Shown here piece by piece: positions 1-10,700 of a stretch of DNA of 14,661 nt (within the stretch, counting starts at the first letter, position 1; every line of letters starts with the position of its first letter). The DNA is from Amoebophrya sp. AT5.2 (lineage: Eukaryota > Sar > Dinophyceae > Syndiniales > Amoebophryaceae): positions 1 through 14,661 of the forward strand of contig RXOD01005341.1 of assembly GCA_005223375.1 (NCBI GenBank). Direction: 5' to 3'. The translations under genes and the position numbers were made by a program. Below the pieces are notes generated by a model. It had not been told where the DNA came from and ran no database searches. It worked only from the letters and a program-made list of their open reading frames with translations.

Positions 1-203
1 GTTGGGAACTCGGAACTCTTGAGTTTAGCCCCTGAGGAGGAATTGGAGTTGAGCTTGAGTAGGCCGCGCCTTCAAAAGCAACGCCCACTGGAAGCGAAGT
101 CGTGTATACAACTCACATCTGCTTCTTCTCAGTGTAAAGATTTAGATTAGCCGCAGTGCGACCGCTATACAACTTTCATTCTGAGACATTATTGATTTCT
201 CAG
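1..203. other. Left edge, no assignable exon
   Basis: This stretch precedes the first exon I can support in the EDR2_C-type gene. One forward frame stays open from base 1 to about 148, but its product does not resemble the part of the EDR2_C domain expected just before the next exon, so I do not call it coding. A pyrimidine-rich run ending in TTTCTCAG at 196-203 looks like a splice acceptor, so at least the right part is probably intron. A second possible acceptor (CTTCTCAG) ends near 130. Confidence 0.4.
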
Positions 204-1050
204 ATGCGGTGCCGGAGTACCTCATAGTCAACGCGCAGATACCGACCGTGGGCCCAAGCCTACTCGGCGGCCAGTCGAAAGGCGATTACGGCGCGTCACT
301 GATATCGTGGTTTCGATTGAAGACCGGCGTCAACCCCGAGTGTGCTGCGCTGCAATTGCTGCAGCGGATGCTAGAGCAGAACTCCAGTCAGCGATATGGT
401 ATGGACTCATGTACATAGTTTCTTGATCATCCCACCTGAAGGTTGCGTCACGCAATTCCACGCTGCCCCAAAAACTCCTCAGGCGTCTCCTTCAAAGCAA
501 TAGGATTTTGCGAGACCTGGGAGAACCTCGGTTTACCGGAAGCAGTTCGCAAGTTCAACGGGAAGCCGTCCCTCATCACAGATTCCCTGAGGATATGCCA
601 CGAGTACTTTTTTCACAGTTCATTCGTCCTCCAATAAACAAAAGTTCAAGTTGAACTTACTACATCGTTGAACTTACTACATCGGATGCATGTTGGCATC
701 GTCATGATCCTTGATTGTCATTGTATGACCTCACCCACCTACGCTTACTCGTACCAACCAGGAACAACGTGGCCATCCTCGATTTCGATGTGCGCAAGTG
801 GTCGTATCTGGCTCGAAATTGCCTCCATTCTGCAATGGACAACCCGCAGACAAGTCGGCTGAATCGGATGAAGGTCGCGTATTTGATGGAGGGAAAAACG
901 GTGGAGGAGCTGCCGGAACAGGTGCTGGGGTGTTTCCACATCAGCAATATGGACAAGGATGCGTTTCCCACCATCGACGCAGGGCTCGAAGAGGCCGAGT
1001 CCGGTGGCGAAGGGTTGCGCGGAGGAATACTCAAGTCCCTCTTCGGATGA
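204..1050 (+). CDS. EDR2 C-terminal domain (DUF1336) protein, 5'-partial, three exons
   Basis: Visible exons are 204-398, 483-603 and 762-1050 (stop TGA), giving about 200 C-terminal residues. Exon 1 carries VPEYLIVNAQIP and SLISWFRLKTG. Exon 2 carries FKAIGFCE..LGLPEAVRKFNGKP. Exon 3 carries DFDVRKWSYLAR and AYLMEGKTVEELPEQVLGC. These match, in order, the conserved blocks of the EDR2 C-terminal domain: the 'P.FLIVN.Q.P' strand, the 'FKxI...NGKP.L' block and the 'F.IEG.T.EELPE.LLG' block near the end. The joins 398/483 (phase 1) and 603/762 (phase 2) restore a continuous frame across domain sequence that otherwise lies in different frames. In plants this domain is found C-terminal to PH and START lipid-binding domains; any such parts would lie off the left edge. 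The protein ends about 25 residues after the domain (GGILKSLFG). The role here is unknown; lipid binding or membrane-linked regulation is inferred from the family. Family assignment is fairly firm, exact exon ends less so. Confidence 0.75.
399..482 (+). other. Intron 1 of the EDR2_C gene (84 nt, phase 1)
   Basis: Starts GTATGG and ends CTCCTCAG. Removing it joins a split glycine codon (G|GC) and gives QRYGVSFKAIGF, continuous with the EDR2_C family pattern. Retention would hit a TAG at 416-418. Confidence 0.7.
604..761 (+). other. Intron 2 of the EDR2_C gene (158 nt, phase 2)
   Basis: Starts GTACTTTTTT and ends CCAACCAG. Removing it restores the frame (GA|G) between LITDSLRICH and NNVAILDFDV, where family members have a short variable stretch. 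Retention would hit a TAA at 635-637. The donor is chosen on frame and domain continuity, so the exact exon 2 end is less certain than the acceptor. It contains a 17-base tandem duplication. Confidence 0.6.
650..683 (+). repeat. 17-bp tandem duplication inside an intron
   Basis: GTTGAACTTACTACATC occurs twice head to tail (650-666 and 667-683) without mismatch. It lies in the second intron of the EDR2_C gene and so does not affect the protein. It could be a replication-slippage product or a trace of an inserted element. Confidence 0.9.
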
Positions 1051-1773
1051 AGCCTCCGCCTCATAAATTGATCATATTTTGTTTTCACGCACGGCTAGTA
1101 TGGCAACATCGGCATTACAGTGATATTAGTCACCTCGCCGCCACTGGAAGGGTGTCGTGGAAATCAAGGACGTGGAGCATGAGACCAGGGGTAAAAGCGC
1201 TGGACTCTTTCTGTCGCTCGCACGCACAGAGGGGATAAAGATAGAGACTTAGAGGAGGACAGCGCGGACGCCCGTGTTCAGCTGCGTGAACAAGATACAG
1301 TTGGTCGTGCTGCATTTTTGCTGGCGTCTGCTGATGTACACTCTCTGTGTTCCACTTCAGCGCCCTCTGATTGCTAAGCTAGAGGACTTTCTTGCAGCAC
1401 AAGCAATACTGTTACTGGCACAACTGACTAGGTAAGAAGACTTGTTTGCACCACGGGATTGATATTTTAAAGGGAGACTCAAACGGGCTACGCACAACTA
1501 CGACAAACAAGCAACGACAGAGACTGGTGAGAGATCGCTCAAAAACGAGTTACGGATTGCCGCGCACCAAGTGCAAGACGCGACAGATGCTTGTCCTTGG
1601 CGTTGGTCGAGGCAAATCAAAACTTCAATTCAAATTCAAACCGATGCTCGGCGACGTCACTTTAGGTTGCAATTGTAGTAAGGTCATGGCTGTTTGAGTT
1701 TGTTCACCTTGACTGCAGCAGTTGCCGCATAATATTTACGAGTAAATTAATATTAATTTATTTAAATTTTACG
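1051..1773. other. Intergenic region, no gene recognised
   Basis: About 720 bases between the end of the EDR2_C gene and the ATG of the giant modular gene. A forward open frame at 1446-1697 (about 83 codons, beginning from a non-ATG codon) has no recognisable domain and an ordinary random-looking composition, so I do not call it. I see no tRNA-like clover leaf, rRNA or mobile-element ends. It should hold the 3' UTR of the first gene and the promoter and 5' UTR of the second. Confidence 0.5.
1729..1773 (+). promoter_or_regulatory. AT-rich leader/promoter candidate before the giant gene
   Basis: Only 5 of these 45 bases are G or C, in a window that is otherwise GC-rich. It is made of TTAATATTAATTTATTTAAA-like sequence and directly abuts the ATG at 1774. 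It could be a core promoter element or an AT-rich 5' UTR. The position supports 1774 as the true start, but no specific factor site is recognised. Confidence 0.35.
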
Positions 1774-4700
1774 ATGCCGAGGAGGACATCAACGACGTCG
1801 AAGCAGGCTCCTCCCGCGGGGCGCGGCACCTCCCCCTCCGACAATCATGCGGATAGAAGCGAACCTTGCGACCTTATCGAGTCGCCTCCCCGCAAAGCGA
1901 GGTTGCCGCATCTGCTTGGAGGTGATATTGAGCAGACGCCGTATCTGCGGAAGGAGAAGGAGCGTGGTGTTGATGTTGCTGGCGGTGCGACGGGTGGTCC
2001 TACCGAAAGCAGCACAACTGCGGAGGAGCGGGCCCTTTCACCTGTGTACAAGCAACGTGTCGCCGCGCGGCGGCGCGAGCTCTCGCATAAAATGTTCCTA
2101 GCGAGTGCGACACCCACCTCGAGCACGAGCTCGTCTGCGCGGCTCGAGCCGGATGCTATTTCCAACGCGGACGGGTTGGTTAGTGGCTCTCCACGACCCG
2201 GGGCGCACGGGGGAGCCGGAACCACCACCAACAGTACCAGCTCTGAGACGCATGCCAGCGCGGGGAATTTCGACGGATTACGTCTCGCACTCCGAGGGTC
2301 CGTCGCGCTGCTTCTCGCTGGCGCTGCGTGGTCACTCTTCTCAGGAGCACCATTTTCATCTTTCGTTCAGCCTGCGCCGCCCGTAACGATTCCGAAGAGC
2401 GCGAGCGGCGTGCCTGCGTTCCACGGAGAGAAGATAAAGATGGCTCCTCTTCTTGTTCCGGACCAGGGAACACGGTCGCAATCTTCTGCATCCGAGGAAG
2501 AGAACAATCTCGCTGACACTATGTCAGCAGAACAAACAGAAGCACCCTTTGCCTTTTCGTCTTCCTCACTAGGCAGCAAGACGATGCTACGTTCGGCGCA
2601 TGCGCTGGGCGAAAGTGAGGGTCATCAATACTCATCTCACATTGAAGTTGAAACGAGTCACTTCTCCTCTCTGGTTGCGCGAAAGAGTCGACAGCGGCAT
2701 CTGCAGGCTGCTGCGGACACCCCGAGCTTCGTTCGCGTTGGCGATTCAGGTTGCTGCAATTCGCACGCTACTGCTGTCGAGGTGCCCACGTTTGCGGTGG
2801 CGCCGGAGATGGTGACGAATGAGTGGTGCCGCGATCAATGTCTCCTTGGAGAGCATGAGGGATGGGGACGCTGCCACGGCTACGAGTACCGTCTGCACGA
2901 CCGTTGTTGGGTGATGCCAACGGACGTGGGTACGCATGCAGACCCAGCAGATCCGCGCGCTTGCACAGAGTGCTTCAAGCGCGAATTCGGGAGCAAGACG
3001 CCAACGACAATGGGCTTCGAAATGGTACTAACTAAGTCTAAGAAGATGACAATCGAGTGCTTGAGCTTGAGGTAGTGGTAGTAAGAGATGATGCAGTAGC
3101 AATTGGTTCGTGGCGCAACTGTGTCCTCTTACAAAAAAAAAAAACTGAAGATGTTCCGACTACGCTGTTGTATGGTACTTTCGAAAATACGTAAACTGCT
3201 CTTGCACTTGCTCGTCACGTCAACCAAAGGTTCCTGGAGCTGGTCTGTGCTCCATCAGGTCGACGCCGCCACACGAGATGCTCTCCGACGTCCGCGGTTT
3301 CACAGCCTCGACCGAGCGCTGCGTCGAGTTGTGCGAGGCGCGTCCGGGTTGGTGTGTTGCTGTCAGCACTTTTGACAGCGGGAGCACCACTGCGTGTCAT
3401 TTGGAGATGCAGAATCCTGCGAACGTTCCGACTGCAGAAATCCCAGCTGGATTTAGGATTAACTTCGCCACAGATTCCTGCCAGAAAAACTGTGCGGTGG
3501 TCGGCGCCGGCACCCCGTCAAGCGGTCCGGACAGTTCCGGTGGCGGCAGCTTTCAGTGCTGGAAGCGAACCGCCGAGTTGCCACTGGGGATCTCGCCCGC
3601 AGAGATGGGATTCGATCGAGTGCACGGCTCCGGCACGTGTTCCGCAACGATCTCGGGCAGCACGCGAAGCTACGCGATCGGCAACCTGCGCGGATTCTCT
3701 GCTACGCTAACCCACTGCATCGCACTCTGCGAGGAAAGCTCGTGGTGTGTCGGCGTCAGCGCTCAATCCACCACAACCCCGGCAGCAGCAACAGGCATCG
3801 GTTGTCGCTTGGAAGTACGGGCAATCAGCCAGGTGCAAGACTCTCTCCTGCCGCCCGGCTTTTGGAAGCATACAGGCAGTGTCGCGGACACGTGTCAAAG
3901 CGACTGTGCGGTTCTCGGCACGAGTACGGAAATGCCGGACTACGAGTGCTGGAAGCGAGTCTCCACCCAGCCGACGGCGAAGACGCCCGCGCAGATGGGT
4001 TTCGAAAAGCTACCGGGAAGCGGGAAGTGCTCCGCAACACCGTCAGCAGCAGCATCCGCAGGATATCCGGCGAGCTCTTTCCACTGCGGAATCGGCAACG
4101 CCCACGGCCATGCCGCTTCCGTGGAGCACTGCATCTCATACTGCGCTGCCAATCCCTCGTGGTGCATCGGCATCAGCAGCCAGTCTACAGGCACCCATTG
4201 TCATCTGCACGCGAATAGCCTCCAGGACTCTGTTCCCGATGCCAGCCTTCCTGCGGGGTTTTCGAAAGAGGTACCACAAACCGATCCTACAACCCCGACA
4301 TGCCACTGCCAACGCGACTGTGCGGTTTTAGGGATCGATAGGAGCGGGGGCGATTTCGAGTGTTGGCGACGAGTTCCGTCACTGTCAGACGCGTTTCGAC
4401 TGCCGGAAGCACCATCGTTCGATGAAGTTCCCGGCGACGGACAATGCTCTGTCGCGGTGGAAGCGCCGCACCTGCGCATCGCAGACATTCGCGGAGGGAC
4501 CCCTTCGCCGTGGCATTGTGGGAAGCTGTGCCAGGAACGCAGCGCCTGGTGCGTGGGGGTAACTTTCCGCACCTCTGAAACGAGTAGTGCTGACCCTGAC
4601 GCTACGGCGCCGGCGGGTACTGCTGGCAGTGCTCACGCGTCGTCGACCGGAGAACATCAGCAGCATCTTCGACTCGCCACGGACTGCCGCTTGCATGCGT

Positions 4701-7700
4701 GGGGCGTGAACTCTGTGTTGGAATCCGATCTTCCCCTCGGATTCTCGAAGCACACAAGCTCAAGCAGCGAGTCCTGTCACGACAGCTGTGGCGTCTTGGG
4801 CAACGACAGCAGCGGCGGTGGCTTCCAGTGCTGGCGGAAAAAGCAGATTTGGAACAGCATCCCGCAGCTCGCGGCGCCATCGGCAGCGAGTTCGACTCTG
4901 TTGGAACTTGCGCCGGAGCAAGGAACGTGCTCGGCGGGGCGAACGGATGACTACAGCATGCGGAAGCGGTACATTCCGATCGCGCACTTGCGCGGAAAAA
5001 CTATCCACGCGAATCACTGCGTCGCTCTCTGTGCCGCGCGCGCCTCGTGGTGCGTTGCTGCCACGGTCTTAGTGAACCCTCCGGGGGTGCAGCAACCATC
5101 TACGCCCGAAGGCATCGAGTGCCACCTTGCGGCGCGATTCATCGAGGATGTTCCGGATTCGCAGATTCCGGGAGGATTCCGAAAATTTGGGGGCACTGCG
5201 GCCGACCACTGCCAGCGCGACTGCTTCGCGATCGCGATCGACACACAGAGCAGCGGGTGGCAGTGTTACTGGCTGTCACCGGCGAACGCAGCTACTGCAA
5301 TGTCCACGGTGAAGACGGTCCCGGAAATGGGCTTCGAGCAGGTCGACGGCATGGACAGGGTTTGTTGGATCCGCGAGACGGGCGATCCAGCGAGCCGCGA
5401 GCAAAATAAAATTGCGGGCGTGCGGGGCTATGCAGCGTCGCTGTCGCACTGTGTAGCGCTGTGCGAGCCGTTCGCTTGGTGCATCGGAGTCACTGTGCAG
5501 CGTGATGGATCCCCCGGGAGTCACGCAAATTCTCGCGAGTGCAGACTCCTCGCGCGAACCATCGCGGACGTCCCGCACAGCGATGTTCCGTGGGGTTTTA
5601 TGAAAAACGACCATTCCGGCTGCCTACGAAACTGCGAAATTCGGGGCACTGTTCAGAGCGACGCTCCAGGAAGTGGGAATAACGAGTGCTGGCGCCGCAG
5701 CACGACAACTGTTTCGCCGCCCTTCCAATCTGTCGAGGACGTAGGCTTTTACCTTCTCCCGGGACGCGGGATGTGCGGAACAAGGGTTTCTGCTGATTCG
5801 ACGCCGATCGCGGCAGGCAGCACTTCGTCTTCGCAAGCACAAGCGGCGCAGTCTCGAACAGACACCGACGTTCTCGTTCGTCGGATTGCGGACGTCCGGG
5901 GCCGTGTTGCATCGCCTGCCCACTGTGTTGCGGTGTGCACGGAAAAAACGTGGTGTGTAGGGGTGAGCTCGCACTACCTACCTACCGTGGTGCGACGGGG
6001 CGTGACGTCGTCCGACGTGCTGCTCGTGGCCTGCCATTTAGCGGCGCGGAGCCTGGGCGATGTTTCGGAGGCAGATATTCCGCCAGGCTTCGTCAAGGGT
6101 CCGCCGCTTAACCACGATGACGCCATCTGCTCCAGCAACTGCGAAGTGGACGCGACTTTTACACTTCTGACGCCGGCACCGCCGGGGGGTCCGGCTCCGG
6201 GTGGGCCGCCCTTGCCAGGGGCGGAGTTTCCCGCAGGTGCATCTGGGGTTTCGGTTCCTGCCGGTGCGACGGTTGCGGTTGGAGCTCAGGCTCGCTCACT
6301 GAAATCTCCGGTTCTTCCAGGTGTAGAACCGCAGCTGCCGGCGGCCGAACCTTTCGGCTGCTGGAAGCGCGACCCGCCCGGTGTGCAAATGGCGGCGACT
6401 CCAGGCGATTTGGGTTTTTCTCAGGAGCCGACTCATAACAAGGGGGGCTGTGCCACGCGCCCTTCGTCCGGCCACAATGGTCGTCCCATCTCGGACGTCC
6501 GCGGGCGCGCATCGTCCCTGATGGCCTGTGCCCGCATGTGCCACGCCGCTGCCGGATGGTGCTTGGGGTTCAGCTTCGACGGTCGACACGAACACGAGCA
6601 GCTAGCGGAAAACTGCCACCTGGAGGCGACCAGCGCCCACCTGGTGTCCGAAGAAGCAGACGTGCCTCCCGGTTTTCGAAAGGTGTGGGACAGCATGACC
6701 TGCAACCATGACTGCAAAGTGTGGGACGCGAGCGACAGGTGGTCGTTCGCGACGGATGAAGGCAGCGAGGATATTAAGTGCTACGTAAAACCGCAGCATC
6801 GGTACTCGGAGGCATTTCGGAATCATGGAGGCGGTGATCAATTTCAGCTGTTGGGTGAGGGCGTTTGCTCCGGGGCGACTGGGGGCCAATCCAATGCCGA
6901 TGCCCATTACCCAGTTGCCGCCGTGGAGGGGTCGGTGCATTCGCGCGAGGAGTGCACCGCAAAATGCACAGAGGGGGCGTGCGTCGGAGTAACATACGGT
7001 GTGTTCTTGTATGATAATTCCGGCGAAGGAGCCTCCGCCGCTCCGCAGATTCCGGGTGCTGCGCCTGCGCCTTCATCTACGTCCACGCAAGCTGCTAGTG
7101 ATAGTGTGTGTTTTTTGCACGCGAAGGACATCTACGACTGGCCCGAGAACTCTCCGAGTGCGGAATGGCAAAAAGAGTTTTGGACTGACAGCGGGTTGCG
7201 GGCGTGCGTCCGGAACTGCGGCGTGCGTGGTGCGTTTCAAATCCCAGGGATTCCGCCCGGGTGGACGGCGCAGTGTTGGCGGAGGAGCTTGCAACCCTTT
7301 GACGCCGCTTTCAACCATCAAATGCCAGAGGGCGACCCTCGGAGGCGTTTTCCGAGCAGAGGACCAGAAGACTTCGGCTTCGAAAGAATCTTCGGCGAGG
7401 GCAGATGTACCACGACGACAGCACTAAGTAGAAATTCTCTAACTCTATCTACTCACCGTCACCTCGCAGTACATCCAGGGACGAGATCGATCGACTCATC
7501 GATCGCCGACGTTCGCGGGAAAGCTTCCTCCGTAGCTGACTGCGTCGAGTTGTGCGCGGGCAGATCCTGGTGCACGGCCGTCTCGGCGGAGGTGTACCCC
7601 CAAGGGAACCAGTGCCACTTGAAGCTCAGGAACCTAAGCGATGTCCCCTCCAGTGCTGGCGTGACGAGCGGCCAGAGCAGCGCCTTTCCGCCGGGATTCG

Positions 7701-10700
7701 CGCGCAACTTCGAGGCAGGCGACTGCCACGAGAACTGTTTCGCGATCGGGGTCGACGGAAGAAGCGGCTTCGAATGCTGGCGCAAGACGGAAAATTTCGA
7801 ACGGTTCGGCATGACGAGGTCGGGGGATGAGTACCGCGGCTTCGAGCATGTCGCGATTGCGGATTTCAGACCATTGTGGCGGAAGAGTGATGTCAATTCC
7901 GAAAAAAAGGACGGCTTTTGTTCCACACGCGCGACGTTTCCGCATCGTCGCATCGCCGGGGCAGCTGGCTCGGTGGCGTCGTTGCAGTCTTGCATTGAGT
8001 CATGCGGTCGGCTTTCGTGGTGCATTGGTGTGTCCGGACAGCGCCAGACGCGCGGGACGGTGTGTCACCTTCACGCTGCGGATCTCGACGCAGTGGAGCA
8101 AACGGGGGTGCCGGCTGGGTTTGTTAAGGACACGCTCGCTGTGGCTCACGGTCACGACGCAGCGTCCCTGCGTCGCAGGAATGCGTATACAATACCCCCC
8201 TGCGAGCACAACTGCGAAGTTTTCAGCTCTGATGGCAGCGGCCACGGTTTTGAGTGCTGGCGCAGGAAGACCGGCCTTGTGCGGGAAACCAGTACCGTGC
8301 GTCCTTCGCTTATCCATCTGATGTCCACCTACAGCTACATCTTTGGAGGGGACTGCACAGGTTCGCCCACTTCCGCTCAAGGGTCCAACAGCATCGGCGT
8401 TGCGACTGTTCGTGGCCACGCGAGGTCGGCAGCGCACTGTCTTCAGTTGTGCAGCGGGGGGAGTTGGTGTGTGGGTGTCGGTCTGTACGCCGGCACGAGC
8501 ACGAGCAGTCCGGGAATGGGTGGTGACTCGGGCCAGTGCCACCTGAACGCGAGGACGATTACCGATGTTCCGATGAGCCAACTCCCACCGACCGCGTTCT
8601 GGATAACGTACGACGCTGACGAGCACGGTGCGTCATCAAGCACGTGCACCAAGAATTGCGCCGTGATCGGCCATGACAACACTGATAGCAACAGACGCTG
8701 CTGGAAGAAGCGGGATCAACATGGTGCGGTGGCTGGTACGAGCTCGAGCGTCCTGGCATCTTCCTCCGCCACAAGCCGTTCTTCTTTTTCTCCGCAGCAG
8801 CTCGGTTTCGAGCGTGTTCCCGGCTCCGGGCTTTGCTCCGAAACAGGTGGCTGGAATGTCGTTCCACGTGTGATTACAACCAGGTCGGCCGCAGCCTTGG
8901 GCCGCCGCGCCGCGTCGCCTGCGCATTGTATGGCGATTTGCCTGGAGCCCGGTCGGAGAGACTGGTGTATCGGCGTGAGCGTGAGCAGTCAGGCAGGGGC
9001 CGAGGGAACAGAGTGCCGTCTGGTGGCGAGGCAGGGCGCTCCTGCTGTGCCAGGAGTGGACGCTTGCGAGAGCAACTGCGTAATCCGTGGGAGTGATGGC
9101 AGCGGAGCTGGCTTCGAATGCTGGAGGCGGGCGGTGCAGCCGGGACGCAGATCCGCGGCGGAAATGGGGTTTGAGCAGGTGAGTGTACTAGATTGATATA
9201 TAATACGCAAAGTAGACGCCGACCCATCGCGACAAGCACTAGAATGCGGATTTGATGGTGGTGCACACGCATGGCACAGCCCAGACATGATGGCTGTATG
9301 GATACCTAAACTTGATGACGTCGTACTATAACTTTTACTTTTTGTTCTTCATCATCTTCATGATCATGATCATGTGAGCGCTAGAATTTGTGGCGTAGTG
9401 CAGCTGCAGCACATCATAAAAGGTACAATGATAAAATCATGAAAGAGGACTGCCCCGAAATAAATCTACAGGTCGGCAGTGCCGGACAGTGCTCGGCAGC
9501 GCCTTCTGCACCTGGTCGCGAAGTTGCTGACTTTCGCGGCGTCGCCGGCTCGGTAAGCGATTGCATGGACCTCTGTGAATCGCACAAGGCGTGGTGTATC
9601 GCCGTGTCGGTGAAGCCGTCCGGCGGGTCCAACGGCGTCAACGTCGCAGAAGACGTGAACTGCCACCTGAAGGCCGAAAACGTGCTCTCCGTTACCCCCG
9701 GCACAGAAATCCCACGAGGGTTTTCGCGACACGCCGTTGCGGGGGCTTGCCAGCAGAACTGCGGCGTATTGGGCAGCGACGGCGATACCGGATCGGGCTT
9801 TCAGTGCTGGCGGCTGACGACGCGATCGGTATCTGGTGCACAACTACCGACGGAACGTGGCTTGCCGTTTCAAAAAGTGGGCGAAACTGGTTCTGGGCTG
9901 TGCTCCACATCCCCATACGGACCACACCTGGGCGTTGCGAATGTCCGCGGCTTTGCGGCGTCCCCGGCCGCCTGTGCGGCGCTCTGCGACGGATTCCCCT
10001 GGTGCGTGGCAGTAAGTTCTCAACAATCTTCAGATGGAGGAGCATGCCATCTCGAGCCACGCAGCCTGGAGGAGGTACGCGACCCGGAGATCGTAGCTGT
10101 CGGATTCGTCAAGTTTCTCGCGGCACCAGCGACAGCCTGTCGGAAGGACTGCGCGATTTTGGGAACGGACGGCAGCGGCGACGGATTCGAGTGCTGGAGA
10201 AAAACGGAGCCAGTGTCCACGAGCCGGTTGCCCGCGCAAATGGGGTTTAAAAAACTGCCGGCTACGGGTCAGTGCTCAGTCACGGAAGGGGATCCGCGCG
10301 TCATGATCTCGGACGTTCGCGGATACGCTGCGTCAGCGGCCCACTGCATGGCGCTGTGCGAGACTCGCACTTGGTGCATCGCAGTCAGCGCGCAGTCCGG
10401 GACGATTTCATTTTCAACCGGGCAGCAGAACAGTTTCTCCTGCCATCTGGAAATTCGCAGCATAGCCGACGTTTCTGACGCTGAAGTTCCGTCCGGTTTC
10501 CTCAAAGATTTCGCTGCTGGTGGCTGTCAGCAGAATTGCGCAGTGCAAAGTGCGGGCATGCCGCCTGGCGGTAGCAGCGGAAGCTTTGAGTGCTGGGTGA
10601 AAAATCCAACACCGCCTCTCGCGAAAACCGTCGCCGGAATGGGTTTTGAGCGCGTGCCCGGTACGGGCGTCTGCTCCGAAAAGCCGGCTCCACCCCACAA

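Noticed and set aside
798..1238. 146-codon forward open frame
   Set aside because: It overlaps the EDR2_C exon in another frame, starts from a non-ATG codon and has low-complexity composition; a shadow of the real exon and its 3' flank.
1446..1697. 83-codon forward open frame in the intergenic region
   Set aside because: No domain, no ATG start, no splice context and no conserved pattern; length is within chance expectation.
3133..3144. A12 run as the tail of a retroposed insertion or polyadenylation remnant
   Set aside because: It lies inside a well-supported intron with no flanking target-site duplication or coding remnant; a simple homopolymer is sufficient.
3278..9196. Independent gene starting at ATG 3278
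   Set aside because: The frame is open upstream of the ATG and encodes VPGAGLCS, the first block of the module, directly after a splice acceptor. The stop at 9194-9196 lies just behind a CAG|GTGAGT donor. It is exon 2 of a larger gene.
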